NCBI RefSeq assembly: GCF_004803855.2
Contig: NZ_CP012552.1
Location: forward strand, 1,550,001 to 1,614,000
DNA from: Campylobacter sp. RM16192
GTDB lineage: Bacteria > Campylobacterota > Campylobacteria > Campylobacterales > Campylobacteraceae
DNA: 64,000 bases
Reading direction: 5' to 3'
Each line of letters opens with the position of its first letter. Position 1 is the stretch's first letter. Shown here piece by piece: positions 47,176 to 56,652 of this stretch. The position numbers and the translations under genes are program-made. Under the pieces are notes generated by a model. It did not search any database. It had not been told where the DNA came from and saw nothing but the letters and a program-made list of their open reading frames with translations.

Positions 47176-47775
47176 TTATAGTTTATCTGCGTTATGTGCT
47201 AGATAGTCAGCTACTCCAGCCGTATCAGCTTTCATACCCTTATCACCCCTATTCCATCCTGCTGGGCAAACCTCGCCATGCTCGTTTGTAAATATCATAG
47301 TATCAACCATTCTTATCATCTCGTCTATATTTCTTCCAAGAGGCAGGTCATTTACTACTGCATGGCGAACCGTGCCGTCTTTATCCAATAAGAAAGATCC
47401 GCGCAGTGCAACACCGGCCTCATCAATTAACACGTCAAATCCGCGTGCAATCTCTTTTGTCATATCAGCTACTATAGGGAAGCGAACTTGACCTATTCCG
47501 CCTTTGCTTACTGGAGTCTCTTTCCATGCAAAATGGGAGAATTGATTATCGCAAGATACAGCTATAACCTCTATACCACGAGACTTAAACTCATCATATC
47601 TCTTATCAAATGCTATTATCTCACTTGGGCAAACAAAGGTAAAATCCATTGGATAGAAAAATACTACAGCGCCTTTTTCGCCAATATTTTTATATAGGTT
47701 GAAATCGTTTACGATTTGATTATTACCTAAAACTGCCGCAGCTGTAAAATCAGGTGCTTTTTTTGTTACTATCAT
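47176..47775 (-). CDS. ahpC: Alkyl hydroperoxide reductase AhpC (2-Cys peroxiredoxin)
   Basis: The 199-residue protein has the peroxidatic Cys in FYPMDFTFVCPSEIIAFD (near residue 49) and the resolving Cys in HGEVCPAGWNRG (near residue 170). It reduces H2O2 and organic peroxides and is a main antioxidant in Campylobacter. No ahpF is nearby, as in relatives that use thioredoxin. It is divergent from the ferredoxin gene across a 175-base region with inverted repeats, and a perR gene is present in the window. Confidence 0.97.
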   Translation of the reverse strand: MIVTKKAPDFTAAAVLGNNQIVNDFNLYKNIGEKGAVVFFYPMDFTFVCPSEIIAFDKRYDEFKSRGIEVIAVSCDNQFSHFAWKETPVSKGGIGQVRFPIVADMTKEIARGFDVLIDEAGVALRGSFLLDKDGTVRHAVVNDLPLGRNIDEMIRMVDTMIFTNEHGEVCPAGWNRGDKGMKADTAGVADYLAHNADKL

Positions 47776-47786
47776 TAATGTCTCCT

Positions 47787-47808
47787 TAATAAATAATTTT
47801 TATTATTA
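47787..47808. promoter_or_regulatory. Possible Fur/PerR-type operator upstream of ahpC
   Basis: TAATAA and TTATTA flank an A/T core (TAATAAATAATTTTTATTATTA), just upstream of the ahpC ribosome site. The pattern resembles the A/T-rich inverted repeats bound by Fur-family regulators. In C. jejuni ahpC is controlled by PerR and CosR by my recollection. Base composition alone could produce it. Confidence 0.3.
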
Positions 47809-47892
47809 GCGAAATTATATCGTCTAAAGTTTAATAATAGATAAATTTGTAAAAATACAAATTTAAATCCAAAAAATAAAATTTATTTTTTT

Positions 47893-47919
47893 ATATCAAA
47901 TTTAAAAATATTTTGATAT
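47893..47919. promoter_or_regulatory. Inverted repeat in the fdxA promoter region
   Basis: ATATCAAA and TTTGATAT form perfect 8-base arms 11 bases apart, ending 31 bases before the fdxA start. The right arm overlaps a possible extended -10 (TTTTGATATTGT). It could be an operator shared with ahpC control. Confidence 0.35.
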
Positions 47920-47950
47920 TGTTACGAAAATTTTAATTTAAGGAGAAAAA

Positions 47951-48235
47951 ATGTCAGTAAAAATTACAGATATTTGTATCAGTTGCGGATCGTGCATAGA
48001 CGAATGTCCAGTAGAAGCCATAGTAGATGATAGCGATAATCCAACAGGAGAAGATATATACTATGTATATGCAGATAAATGCGTAGAGTGCGTAGGACAT
48101 AATGATGAGCCGGCCTGTGCATCAGCCTGTCCAACCGACGGCTGTATCGTATGGGATATGCCTTACGAAGGCCAGCCGTCACGCAGTGAGATTAGTGCAG
48201 ACATGAGAAAGGGCGAAACTGCTGTTATAGCTTAA
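47951..48235 (+). CDS. fdxA: 2[4Fe-4S] ferredoxin, Alvin type
   Basis: The 94-residue protein has the first cluster motif CISCGSCIDECP and a second motif CVECVGHNDEPACASACP, i.e. C-x2-C-x8-C-x3-C, with an extra Cys after it (TDGC). This spacing is that of Allochromatium-type ferredoxins with a C-terminal extension. It is a low-potential electron carrier. It has a strong ribosome site (TAAGGAG) and is divergent from ahpC, an arrangement I recall from C. jejuni, where fdxA is linked to aerotolerance. Confidence 0.93.
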   Translation: MSVKITDICISCGSCIDECPVEAIVDDSDNPTGEDIYYVYADKCVECVGHNDEPACASACPTDGCIVWDMPYEGQPSRSEISADMRKGETAVIA

Positions 48236-48245
48236 AATTTTAAAA

Positions 48246-48277
48246 AATAAGCCCAAAAAAGGGCTTATTTTGTTTTT
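48246..48277 (+). terminator. Terminator after fdxA
   Basis: A perfect 9-base stem (AATAAGCCC with GGGCTTATT, 6-base A loop) followed by TTGTTTTT, 10 bases past the fdxA stop. Confidence 0.85.
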
Positions 48278-48291
48278 AATAATTTTTTTGA

Positions 48292-48297
48292 TATAAT
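48292..48297 (+). promoter_or_regulatory. -10 box of the ndk operon
   Basis: TTTTTTTGATATAATCCCC: a perfect TATAAT with the T-rich, TTTG-extended upstream DNA usual for Campylobacter sigma70 promoters, 40 bases ahead of ndk. Confidence 0.7.
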
Positions 48298-48337
48298 CCC
48301 CTCTCTTAAAACAAAATAAACAATACAAGGAAATTTT

Positions 48338-48751
48338 ATGCAAAGAACACTTTCTATCATAAAGCCTGATGCTGTAAAAAAAGGCGTAATCGGTAAAATA
48401 GTAGATAGATTTGAAAGCAACGGACTTAGAATAGCTGCTATGAAAAAAATTAGACTGAGCAAATGCGATGCTAAGAAATTTTATGCAGTTCATTCAGAGA
48501 GACCATTTTTCAATGATTTGGTTGAATTTATGACTAGCGGACCAGTTGTTGTTATGGTTCTTGAGGGAGAAAATGCGGTAGCTAAAAATAGAGAGCTAAT
48601 GGGCGCAACAAATCCTAAAGAAGCCGCTCCTGGAACTATTAGAGCCGATTTTGCAGAAAATATTGATGCAAATGCGGTCCATGGAAGCGACAGTCTAGAA
48701 AATGCAAAAATAGAAATTGAATTTTTCTTTGCATCCAGAGATATCTGCTAA
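48338..48751 (+). CDS. ndk: Nucleoside diphosphate kinase
   Basis: The 137-residue protein starts [19 protein letters not shown] and has the catalytic histidine in [16 protein letters not shown]. It balances nucleoside triphosphate pools by phosphoryl transfer from ATP. It is the first gene of a plus-strand run ndk-yceD-rpmF-plsX-fabH with spacings of 3-11 bases. Confidence 0.98.
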   Translation: MQRTLSIIKPDAVKKGVIGKIVDRFESNGLRIAAMKKIRLSKCDAKKFYAVHSERPFFNDLVEFMTSGPVVVMVLEGENAVAKNRELMGATNPKEAAPGTIRADFAENIDANAVHGSDSLENAKIEIEFFFASRDIC

Positions 48752-48759
48752 GGAAAATT

Positions 48760-49116
48760 TTGAAAATAGCATTTGCAAAAATTGCAAACAATCAAATTCC
48801 GTTTGATATAAAAAGAGAAAATCTTAGCTTTAGCGGAAATTTAAAAAGAGTAAATTCCGATCTAGTAGAGTGTAAAGCTCTAATAAGTGGCAATATGAGC
48901 CACAACTGCGATAGATGTGGCGAAGATATAATACTAAGTCCAAAAGAGAATTTAAATCTACTTATAAGTGATGGGATTTATAAAGATAGCGAAGAAAAAC
49001 TTGAAGATGTTATCGAATTTTTCGATGGATATATAGATCTAGAAGAGATATTATCAAGTGAAATAGAAGCTTTTAAGAGTGACTATTTTTACTGTAAAGA
49101 TTGTGAAAATTTATAA
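48760..49116 (+). CDS. YceD/DUF177 family protein
   Basis: The 118-residue protein starts at a TTG after AAGGA. It shows the DUF177 pattern: a central CDRCGEDI (paired with CKDCENL at the C-terminus, so four cysteines that could bind zinc) and an acidic region [20 protein letters not shown]. In most bacteria this gene lies directly before rpmF, as here, and in E. coli YceD affects 23S rRNA. The role in this organism is not known. Confidence 0.8.
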   Translation: MKIAFAKIANNQIPFDIKRENLSFSGNLKRVNSDLVECKALISGNMSHNCDRCGEDIILSPKENLNLLISDGIYKDSEEKLEDVIEFFDGYIDLEEILSSEIEAFKSDYFYCKDCENL

Positions 49117-49127
49117 AGGAGAATAAC

Positions 49128-49274
49128 ATGGCAGTACCTAAGAGAAGAGTGAGTCATACACGTGCAGCAAAACGTAGAACACACTATAAAGTAACACTTC
49201 CTATACCTGTTAAAGATAAAGACGGTTCATGGAAAATGCCTCATCGTGCAAACAAAACCACTGGTGAGTACTAA
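49128..49274 (+). CDS. rpmF: 50S ribosomal protein L32
   Basis: This 48-codon gene reads [20 protein letters not shown] and continues to [10 protein letters not shown]. The AVPKRR(V/T)S start is diagnostic of L32. AAAGGAG lies 7 bases ahead of the ATG. The zinc-binding Cys pairs of some L32 proteins are absent. It sits between yceD and plsX, the conserved rpmF-plsX-fabH arrangement. Confidence 0.97.
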   Translation: MAVPKRRVSHTRAAKRRTHYKVTLPIPVKDKDGSWKMPHRANKTTGEY

Positions 49275-49279
49275 AAAAT

Positions 49280-50269
49280 ATGACAAGCATTTGCATTGAT
49301 GCAATGGGTGGAGACTTTGGTCCTAAACCAATAATAGAGGGTGTTGTAGAGGCTTTAGAAACTGTTAAATTTAGTGCTGTTTTGGCAGGAAAAGAAGAAG
49401 TTTTAAAACCTCTAGTACCATCTCATCTACAAAAATACATAAGCTACATAGAAGCAACCGAAACAATATCAATGTCTGATGGTGCCACAAATGCACTAAA
49501 GAAAAAAGATAGCACAATATATAAGGCTATAGAACTCCTAAAAAACAAAGAAGTTAAAGCCGTAGTTTCGGCAGGTCATAGCGGTGCCACAATGAGTCTA
49601 GCTACTCTTAGAGTAGGCAGAATTCAAAACGTATTGCGCCCTGCGATTGCTACGCTTATGCCAAATGTTTTGGGCAAAAAAACTCTTGTAATGGATGTCG
49701 GAGCCAACGTAGATTGTAAAGCGGAACATCTTTTTCAGTTTGCAATCATGGGCGAAGCTTACGTAAAAGAAATTCTTAAAATAAAAAACCCAAAAATAGG
49801 ACTTCTTTCAAACGGCGAGGAAGAAAGTAAGGGTAATGAGGTTACAAAAGAAGCCTTTAGCCTAATGTCTAAATTAGATTGCTTTGTAGGCAATGTCGAA
49901 GGCAATCAAATTTTTGACGGAAGCGTAGATGTAGTAATATGCGATGGCTTTGTAGGAAATATTTTGCTTAAAACAAGCGAGGGTGTAGCTGACGCTATAA
50001 CAAAAATAATAAAAAAACATGTTAAAAAATCCCCTATAGCAATAGCCGGCTCACTTCTAATGAAAAAGGTTTTTAAAACTTTAAAACAACAAGTCGATTA
50101 TGATGAATACGGAGGAGCTCCGCTACTTGGTGTAGATGGTTGCGTAATCATAAGCCATGGCAAAAGCAATGCAAAAGCTATAAAAAATGCTATATTTCAG
50201 GCTCTAAACTTTGCAGATTCAGATATAAATAAAGTTATCAAAGACGAGCTTTTAAGCTTTGTAAGGTAA
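49280..50269 (+). CDS. plsX: Phosphate acyltransferase PlsX
   Basis: The 329-residue protein opens [18 protein letters not shown] and has [21 protein letters not shown]-like and [17 protein letters not shown] motifs of PlsX. It converts acyl-ACP to acyl phosphate for PlsY, also encoded in this window at 42468-43082. It starts 5 bases after rpmF and ends 3 bases before fabH. Confidence 0.97.
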   Translation: MTSICIDAMGGDFGPKPIIEGVVEALETVKFSAVLAGKEEVLKPLVPSHLQKYISYIEATETISMSDGATNALKKKDSTIYKAIELLKNKEVKAVVSAGHSGATMSLATLRVGRIQNVLRPAIATLMPNVLGKKTLVMDVGANVDCKAEHLFQFAIMGEAYVKEILKIKNPKIGLLSNGEEESKGNEVTKEAFSLMSKLDCFVGNVEGNQIFDGSVDVVICDGFVGNILLKTSEGVADAITKIIKKHVKKSPIAIAGSLLMKKVFKTLKQQVDYDEYGGAPLLGVDGCVIISHGKSNAKAIKNAIFQALNFADSDINKVIKDELLSFVR

Positions 50270-50272
50270 CTG

Positions 50273-51259
50273 ATGAAAAAATCCTCTCTTATCTCAATCG
50301 GCGCTTATGTTCCAAAGGACACTCTTACAAATTTTGACCTTGAAAAAATGGTCGAAACAAGCGATGAGTGGATTGTGAAACGCACAGGAATTCATACTAG
50401 ACACATTGCAACAGGTGAAATTACGAGTGAAATAGCCACAAAGGCTGCTTTAGTAGCAATTCAAAGAGCGGATATTGATATTAAAGAGATAGATGCTATC
50501 ATATGCGCCACGATTAGCCCGGATCACTTTTGCATGCCGTCAACAGCTTGTAAAATAGCTAAAAATTTAGGATTAGAAGAAATAACAGCATTTGATATAA
50601 GTGCTGCTTGCACAGGCTTTATCTACCTTCTTGAGCTTGCAAAATCTCTTGTAGAAAGCGGTGCTAAAAAAAATGTCCTAATTATAGGAGCGGAAAAACT
50701 GAGTTCAATAGTTGATTACAGCGACCGCAGCACCTGCATACTTTTTGGAGATGGTGGCGGAGCGGCTATAATAAGCGCTAGAGACAATAATGAGATCTTG
50801 GATGTTCATACAGCGAGCGATGGAAATTTTGCTGATCTACTTATAACTCCAGGCGGAGGTAGCGCCAATCCAGCCTCGCAAGCAATGCTCGAAAATAAAC
50901 TAAATTTTATCCATATGGCTGGAAATGAGGTCTTTAAAATCGCAGTACAAACACTTACAAAAAGTGTTATAGATATACTTAATAAAAATGGCATTACAAG
51001 TGATAAAGTAGACCTTTTTATACCTCATCAGGCAAATTTACGTATCATAGAAGCTGTCAAACAAAGACTAAATTTTACAGATAGTCAATGTGTAGTCACT
51101 GTAGGAAAATACGGAAATACAAGCGCAGCATCAATACCAATGGCTATAAATGATGCTTACGAAGAAGGAAGGCTTAAAAATGGAGATCTTATACTTCTTG
51201 ATGCTTTTGGAGGTGGATTTACATGGGGAAGTGCACTGCTAAAATTTGGCGGCAGATAG
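50273..51259 (+). CDS. fabH: Beta-ketoacyl-ACP synthase III
   Basis: The 328-residue condensing enzyme has the catalytic Cys in [14 protein letters not shown] (near residue 112), His in [14 protein letters not shown] and Asn in [13 protein letters not shown]. It starts fatty-acid synthesis from acetyl-CoA and malonyl-ACP. It opens with the usual [14 protein letters not shown] and [13 protein letters not shown]. It is last in the ndk-fabH run and convergent with a Crp-family regulator gene 34 bases away. Confidence 0.98.
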   Translation: MKKSSLISIGAYVPKDTLTNFDLEKMVETSDEWIVKRTGIHTRHIATGEITSEIATKAALVAIQRADIDIKEIDAIICATISPDHFCMPSTACKIAKNLGLEEITAFDISAACTGFIYLLELAKSLVESGAKKNVLIIGAEKLSSIVDYSDRSTCILFGDGGGAAIISARDNNEILDVHTASDGNFADLLITPGGGSANPASQAMLENKLNFIHMAGNEVFKIAVQTLTKSVIDILNKNGITSDKVDLFIPHQANLRIIEAVKQRLNFTDSQCVVTVGKYGNTSAASIPMAINDAYEEGRLKNGDLILLDAFGGGFTWGSALLKFGGR

Positions 51260-51293
51260 AATCTACTAAAATTTTTCGCTTCTTTAAAAATTT

Positions 51294-51932
51294 TTAAGTC
51301 TCATACAACTCTTTAAGCTTATCATGATTTAGTATCTTGATATTCTTATTTGCATCGATAGATATATATCCATTTTTCTTAAATTTTGTAATTACCCTTG
51401 AAAAGGTCTCAGGAGTGGTATTTAACATTTGAGCTATTTGAGCATATTTTTTAGAAGGAAGACCATCTTGATATTCACTTATAAAAAGCGCTATCTTACC
51501 CTCTACTCCAAGAGCAATTTCACGATGAAGCATGCCTTGTACGAGTCTAAAATTTTCAGATAAGGATTTAATAATCTCCATGCATAAATTTGCATCGCTC
51601 ATAAAATTTTTCTTAAATTTATCAAAATCTATCATTAAAACTTCAGAATCTTCAACAAAAACCGCAGATCCGTTAAAAGGTGTATCTCCAAAATTTGCAA
51701 ATTTTGCTACAGGAGAGACAGGCAAAAATTCGTGGACAAACACCTCTTTACCTTTTGGAGAGGTCTTATATATCTTAATTCTACCCTTAAGAAGCACATA
51801 AAACCACTTAGGAATCTCTCCTTCCATAAATAAGAATTCATCCTTATTATAGCGTCTTATTATGCTTATACTCTCAAGCCTATCAAGCTGTTCATCTGTC
51901 AGCGTCTTAAAAATCTCAATATCTTTTAGCAT
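51294..51932 (-). CDS. Crp/Fnr family transcriptional regulator
   Basis: The protein has 212 residues from the ATG at 51932, preceded by AAAGGGG at good spacing; a TTG two codons upstream is less likely. It has a cyclic-nucleotide-type beta barrel (about 1-120), a long helix and a winged helix (about 150-205, YAQIAQMLNTTPETFSRVITKFKKNGYI). The N-terminal cysteine cluster of FNR is missing (a single Cys in the whole protein), so it does not look like an oxygen-sensing Fe-S regulator. Ligand and targets are unknown. Confidence 0.88.
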   Translation of the reverse strand: MLKDIEIFKTLTDEQLDRLESISIIRRYNKDEFLFMEGEIPKWFYVLLKGRIKIYKTSPKGKEVFVHEFLPVSPVAKFANFGDTPFNGSAVFVEDSEVLMIDFDKFKKNFMSDANLCMEIIKSLSENFRLVQGMLHREIALGVEGKIALFISEYQDGLPSKKYAQIAQMLNTTPETFSRVITKFKKNGYISIDANKNIKILNHDKLKELYET

Positions 51933-52045
51933 AACCAACCCCTTTATTTGGCATTTTATAAAATCTAAAATTAATTTTCAATATTTAATTGTTAAATTAT
52001 ATAAAAATGACAAATTTATAAAAATAATCACAAATAGACTTAAAA

Positions 52046-53128
52046 TTATCCATTCTTTCTAGTAAATTCGTTCATAAACTCAACCAAAGTTTTCACATCA
52101 TTTAGGCTCACTACGTTATAAATTGAAGCACGAATTCCGCCCAAATGACGATGTCCTTTAAGCCCTAGCATTCCCGCCTTTTCCGCCTCGGCAACAAAAA
52201 TAGGCTCAAGCTCGGCATTTGCGGCAATATTATAGCTTACGTTCATAACCGAGCGATCAGCCTTCCTTGCATGCACTTTATAAAATCCTTTAGAATTATC
52301 AATAGCATCGTATAGTAAAGCCGCCTTTGCCGCATTTCTCTCTTTTGCAGCGACAAGACCTCCCTGCTCAAGCAGCCATCCCATAGTAAGATCAAGAAGA
52401 TAAATGCCAAATGTCGGAGGAGTATTATATAGCGACTTTGCGTCTGTATGAGTTTTATATCTAAGCATGGTAGGCACTCTATCGTTATTAAGACGCTCTG
52501 CAAGATCTTTGCGAATTATCACTACCGTCACACCGCTTGGGCCGGCATTTTTTTGTGCCCCTCCATACAATAAGCCAATATCTGTAAAATCAAGAGGTTC
52601 TGAAAAAAAGTCACTACTAGCATCTATGACAAGTGGTACTTTGCTCTTTGGAAGGCTTTTATACTGAGTGCCGTAAATTGTATTGTTTGTGCAAATATAA
52701 GCATAATCTGCATCATCGCTAAATTTTATATTCTCTGGGATGCGGTCAAATTTCGTATCTTCAGAGCTTGCAACAACTTTATGATTTATACCAAGAAGTT
52801 TGGCTTCTTTTATGGCTTTATTGGTCCATACTCCGGTATTTACATACTCTGCTGTTCCGCCCATAGATAAATTTAAAGGCACCATCGCAAACTGCAAATG
52901 CGCTCCGCCTTGCAAAAATAAAATTTCATACTCATAGCCAAAGCCATAAAGCTTCCTTATCTTGTCCATCGCCCCAAAATGAACCTCTTCAAATGTTTTA
53001 CTCCTATGGCTTATCTCCATTATAGAAAAGCCCTTGTTTTGGTAGCTTATAAGCTCTTTTTGAGCATGTTCCAATACACTTAGAGGTAGTCCGCTTGGTC
53101 CTGCGCTAAAATTTATCTTTCTATTCAC
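52046..53128 (-). CDS. serC: Phosphoserine aminotransferase
   Basis: The 360-residue PLP enzyme begins [19 protein letters not shown] and has the Schiff-base lysine in [29 protein letters not shown], and the C-terminal [14 protein letters not shown]. It makes phosphoserine in serine synthesis and can also act in the B6 pathway. Single gene, divergent from the CYTH-CHAD gene. Confidence 0.98.
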   Translation of the reverse strand: MNRKINFSAGPSGLPLSVLEHAQKELISYQNKGFSIMEISHRSKTFEEVHFGAMDKIRKLYGFGYEYEILFLQGGAHLQFAMVPLNLSMGGTAEYVNTGVWTNKAIKEAKLLGINHKVVASSEDTKFDRIPENIKFSDDADYAYICTNNTIYGTQYKSLPKSKVPLVIDASSDFFSEPLDFTDIGLLYGGAQKNAGPSGVTVVIIRKDLAERLNNDRVPTMLRYKTHTDAKSLYNTPPTFGIYLLDLTMGWLLEQGGLVAAKERNAAKAALLYDAIDNSKGFYKVHARKADRSVMNVSYNIAANAELEPIFVAEAEKAGMLGLKGHRHLGGIRASIYNVVSLNDVKTLVEFMNEFTRKNG

Positions 53129-53228
53129 GAAAACTCCTTTAAAATTTTCTATAATTTATCACAATTTGAGTTAAAAATTAATTTCATAAGACTAAAATCG
53201 CAAATTTACAATTTAAGCTAGCTTTTGA

Positions 53229-53234
53229 TACAAT
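53229..53234 (+). promoter_or_regulatory. -10 box of the CYTH-CHAD gene
   Basis: GCTTTTGATACAATTAAA: an extended TACAAT, 25 bases before the TTG start at 53259. Confidence 0.5.
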
Positions 53235-53258
53235 TAAAAATAGTTTAAGGAGCTGTAT

Positions 53259-54686
53259 TTGGTCTTAGAAATAGAACGTAAATTTGTATTAGACGGTATT
53301 TTAGCTATTGATGCTCTTAAAAGAGATGGTATTTTACTAGCTAGCAAAAGTGTAATGCAATTTTATACCAAAATCACACCCCTTGAAGAGATTAGATTTC
53401 GTAAATCAGAAAATAATCTTACCATGACCAAAAAAATCGGAAAAGGAATGGTAAGGCAAGAATTTGAAGAGATTTGCGATGAAAAATCATACAAAAAAGC
53501 TTTTAAAAACTCTATAGCAATGCCAATAGAAAAAGATAGATTTGAGTTTAAGATAAATAATCTCCCTGCAAATATTGATATTTATAAAGGCGTATTAGAA
53601 GGACTCGTTACACTTGAAATAGAATTTTTAAAAGTTGAAGACGCAAATAATTTTATAATGCCTGATTTTTTAGCCAATCACATCATATCTGAAATCACCG
53701 AAGACGAACGATATAAAAATAAAAATTTAGCCCTATTTGGGATACCTGATATGAAATTTGACGTTAAAAAGGCATTGGAAATTTTAGACACAAATAAAGA
53801 TATAAAGCTCTCGTTTCCAAGCTCAATGCGCTCGATAGATGCTGCAAGAGTGCTGTTTTTTCAAATTTATAAATTTATAGAGTTTTATAAAGATGAGTAC
53901 ATAAAAACAAGCGATGAAGAGGCGCTTCATCAAATTAGGGTAAATCTACGCAAAACACGCTCTCTGCTTAGACTGCTAAATAAAATTTTTGATGAGAAAC
54001 TAACGGTTCATTTTAGTAAAAATTTTAAAATCCTAGCAAATTCAACAAATATAAAGCGCGACATAGACGTATTTTTGGAATTTTTAAATAAACAAAAAAA
54101 GGCTAAATCAATAATCCAAATTTTAGAAATAATAAAAAATAGCCAAAATGATGAAATAAAAGCTATGTTAAGCAGCCCGCAACGTAGTGAGATTTTTAGA
54201 GATTGGGAGATATTTTTAAGAGAGGATAGTGATTTTTACAAAGGCGAAGACTATGATAAGCCTATTAAAAAAATCGTAGCAAAGGCAATCAGAGCTCAAA
54301 TTTTAAGGCTAAAAAAAGGTCTTTTATTACTTAATAGTGAGAGAGAAAACGCTATTTTCCACGAAACAAGAATAGAGTTCAAGAGACTTAGATATCTATT
54401 TGAAAACTTCATTGATCTATTTGCTATAAGATCTCTTGAAAAATGCAAAAATAGGGTCAAAGATATTCAAGAGCTATTTGGAGAGCTGCAAGATAGGGAT
54501 ATATGGCTACTTATCTTAGATGACATTGAAACTAAGCAAGATGGCGATGATCAGGCAATAGCAAAATTAAAAAGTAAAATTTACAAACAAATTTTTCAGA
54601 TAAGAGATGAGATTTTAGATAAAAAGACAAAATTTATTAAAATTTTAAGCAAAGTTTCCAAAAATTTAAAAATTTATTACAACTAA
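53259..54686 (+). CDS. CYTH and CHAD domain protein
   Basis: The 475-residue protein starts at a TTG after AAGGAG. Residues 1-165 form a CYTH (triphosphate tunnel) domain, opening with the metal-binding LEIERKF and followed by EIRFRK, LTMTKKIGKG and VTLEIEF. Residues 185-475 form a CHAD domain, all helical, with conserved His-rich positions such as EALHQIRVNLRKTRSLLRLL and FHETRIEFKRLRYLFENF. CHAD domains bind polyphosphate and CYTH domains act on triphosphates, so a polyphosphate-linked role is likely. It precedes ubiE by 9 bases. Confidence 0.92.
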   Translation: MVLEIERKFVLDGILAIDALKRDGILLASKSVMQFYTKITPLEEIRFRKSENNLTMTKKIGKGMVRQEFEEICDEKSYKKAFKNSIAMPIEKDRFEFKINNLPANIDIYKGVLEGLVTLEIEFLKVEDANNFIMPDFLANHIISEITEDERYKNKNLALFGIPDMKFDVKKALEILDTNKDIKLSFPSSMRSIDAARVLFFQIYKFIEFYKDEYIKTSDEEALHQIRVNLRKTRSLLRLLNKIFDEKLTVHFSKNFKILANSTNIKRDIDVFLEFLNKQKKAKSIIQILEIIKNSQNDEIKAMLSSPQRSEIFRDWEIFLREDSDFYKGEDYDKPIKKIVAKAIRAQILRLKKGLLLLNSERENAIFHETRIEFKRLRYLFENFIDLFAIRSLEKCKNRVKDIQELFGELQDRDIWLLILDDIETKQDGDDQAIAKLKSKIYKQIFQIRDEILDKKTKFIKILSKVSKNLKIYYN

Positions 54687-54695
54687 AGAAAGAGA

Positions 54696-55412
54696 ATGCA
54701 AAAACAAGAAAAAATAGTTCAGATGTTTAATGAGATTGCCCCGACTTACGACCTTGCCAATAGGGTTTTGAGTATGGGAGTTGATATTAGGTGGCGCAAA
54801 ATAGCCTGCAAGATAGTGCTTGAAAAATTCAAAAACCAAAGTATAAACATAGTAGATGTCGCATGCGGTACTGGCGATATGATGGGCTTTTGGAAGAATA
54901 TGGCAAGCAAATTTAATGTGAAAATCAACTCTTTAACAGGCATAGACCCATCAAGTGGCATGCTTGAAGTTGCTAAGCAAAAATTTCCAGAGTTTAAATT
55001 TATAGAGGCTTTAGCGACTAATACATCATTAGATGATGCAAGCACAAATGTATTAAGCATAAGTTACGGAATTAGAAATGTGGTCGAAAGAGAGGCCGCA
55101 CTAAAAGAATTTAATAGAATATTAAAAGATGGTGGATATATCGTCGTTCTAGAGTTCACAAAAAGAAAAAAATCTGGCTTTTTAACAAAAATAAGAGACT
55201 TCTATCTAAGTAAAATTCTGCCTAAAATAGGTGGATTTATATCTAAAAACCAAGAGGCATATGAATATCTACCAAGCTCTATAGAAAATTTCTTAGATAC
55301 AGAAAGCTTTGTGGATGAGTTGCGAAAAGCGGGATTTGAAATCGAAGTTTGTAAAAGTTTTTCGATGGATATTTCTACACTTTTTGTAGCTAGGAAATTT
55401 AAAAATTGCTAA
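54696..55412 (+). CDS. ubiE: Demethylmenaquinone/ubiquinone methyltransferase UbiE/MenG
   Basis: The 238-residue SAM methyltransferase has the UbiE features MFNEIAPTYDLANRVLSMGV, IRWRK, motif I VDVACGTGDMM, and SYGIRNVVEREAALKEFNRI. It performs the C-methylation of the quinone ring; Campylobacter uses menaquinones, so demethylmenaquinone is the likely substrate. It overlaps the xseA start by 7 bases. Confidence 0.96.
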   Translation: MQKQEKIVQMFNEIAPTYDLANRVLSMGVDIRWRKIACKIVLEKFKNQSINIVDVACGTGDMMGFWKNMASKFNVKINSLTGIDPSSGMLEVAKQKFPEFKFIEALATNTSLDDASTNVLSISYGIRNVVEREAALKEFNRILKDGGYIVVLEFTKRKKSGFLTKIRDFYLSKILPKIGGFISKNQEAYEYLPSSIENFLDTESFVDELRKAGFEIEVCKSFSMDISTLFVARKFKNC

Positions 55413-56569
55413 GCGTAAGCGAATTAAACGAGCAGGCTAAAACCTTACTTGAAACGACATTTTCATATGTTGAAGCAGAAGGCGAAATCTCCAGGCTTAC
55501 CAAACATGCCTCAGGACATTGGTATTTTACGCTAAAAGATGCCAAAGCCTCAATTTCTGCAGTAATTTATAAATTTAACAATGAAAAGCTGAAATTTGAC
55601 ATAAAAGATGGAATGAAAGTTATAATTTACGGCAAAATTTCCCTCTACTCCCCGAGTGGTAGCTATCAGCTTATAGCCACTTCTATTAGACCGAGCGGAG
55701 ATGGAGAGCTTGAGCTCGCATTTAAGCAGCTTAAAGAGAGTCTTGAAAAAGAAGGGCTTTTTAAAATTTCAAATAAAAAAAGTCTGCCTAAATTTCCTAA
55801 AAAAATAGGCATCATAACCTCTAAAACCTCAGCAGCTCTACAAGATATGCTAAAAATTATCAATCAAAGATGGATACTTAGTGAAATTTTCATATTTGAT
55901 TCATTAACTCAAGGTGAAAACGCCCCAAAGGCTCTTATAAAAGCTCTTAAAAAGGCTGATAGCTACGGACTTGACGTAATAGTATTGGCTAGAGGAGGCG
56001 GAAGCAGAGAGGATCTATGGTGCTTTAACGATGAATGTTTGGCGCGTGAAATTTATATATCTAAAACACCTATAATAAGCGCGATAGGACACGAGATAGA
56101 CTATGTTATCACAGATTTTGTGGCTGATTTTAGAGCGCCCACTCCAAGTGCCGCCATGACTTCACTACTTCCGGATATGAATGAATTTATGCAGATGATA
56201 GATAGATACTTAGATGCAATTGATATAGCGATTAAGAGAGTGTTTGAGTGCAAAGAAAGCAGTTTAAATATGCTTAAAAACCGTCTATCAAAGCAAATTT
56301 TAGAACAAAAAATAGATCACAAATATCAAATTTTAAATAATTTAAATTTAAAACTAAAAAATGCTCTAAATCTAAAAATACTAAAATTTGAGAATCAAAT
56401 ATCGATTCTAAATAAAAGCTTTATGCAACAAGAGAGGTTTTTTGATCAAATTTCATCATTTGTAAGAGTTTTAAAAGATGGCAAAATAGCCAATTTAAAC
56501 AAGTTAAAAACAGATGATGAAGTTGTTTTAAGCTCGGTTACAACAACTAAAAAAGCAAAAATTTTATAA
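55406..56569 (+). CDS. xseA: Exodeoxyribonuclease VII large subunit
   Basis: The 387-residue protein has an N-terminal OB fold (1-100, VEAEGEISRLTKHASGHWYF), the catalytic domain with IGIITSKTSAALQDML, ARGGGSREDLWCFNDE and AIGHEIDYVITDFVADFRAPTPSAA, and a coiled-coil C-terminal part (about 265-350). With XseB it degrades single-stranded DNA. No xseB is adjacent. It is somewhat shorter than E. coli XseA (456), mostly in the coiled coil. Confidence 0.96.
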   Translation: MLSVSELNEQAKTLLETTFSYVEAEGEISRLTKHASGHWYFTLKDAKASISAVIYKFNNEKLKFDIKDGMKVIIYGKISLYSPSGSYQLIATSIRPSGDGELELAFKQLKESLEKEGLFKISNKKSLPKFPKKIGIITSKTSAALQDMLKIINQRWILSEIFIFDSLTQGENAPKALIKALKKADSYGLDVIVLARGGGSREDLWCFNDECLAREIYISKTPIISAIGHEIDYVITDFVADFRAPTPSAAMTSLLPDMNEFMQMIDRYLDAIDIAIKRVFECKESSLNMLKNRLSKQILEQKIDHKYQILNNLNLKLKNALNLKILKFENQISILNKSFMQQERFFDQISSFVRVLKDGKIANLNKLKTDDEVVLSSVTTTKKAKIL

Positions 56570-56615
56570 TCCTGACAAAAAACAATAATAAAAATAAGAA
56601 AGAAATAAAGTAGTT

Positions 56616-56634
56616 GGGCGAGAGATACTCACCC
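56616..56634 (-). terminator. Hairpin between convergent xseA and perR
   Basis: GGGCGAG and CTCACCC flank a 5-base loop; on the minus strand the mismatch becomes a T-G pair (GGGTGAG/CTCGCCC). It lies 19 bases past the perR stop. No U run follows at once, so strength is uncertain. Confidence 0.5.
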
Positions 56635-56652
56635 GATTAAGAGGAAGTAGAA

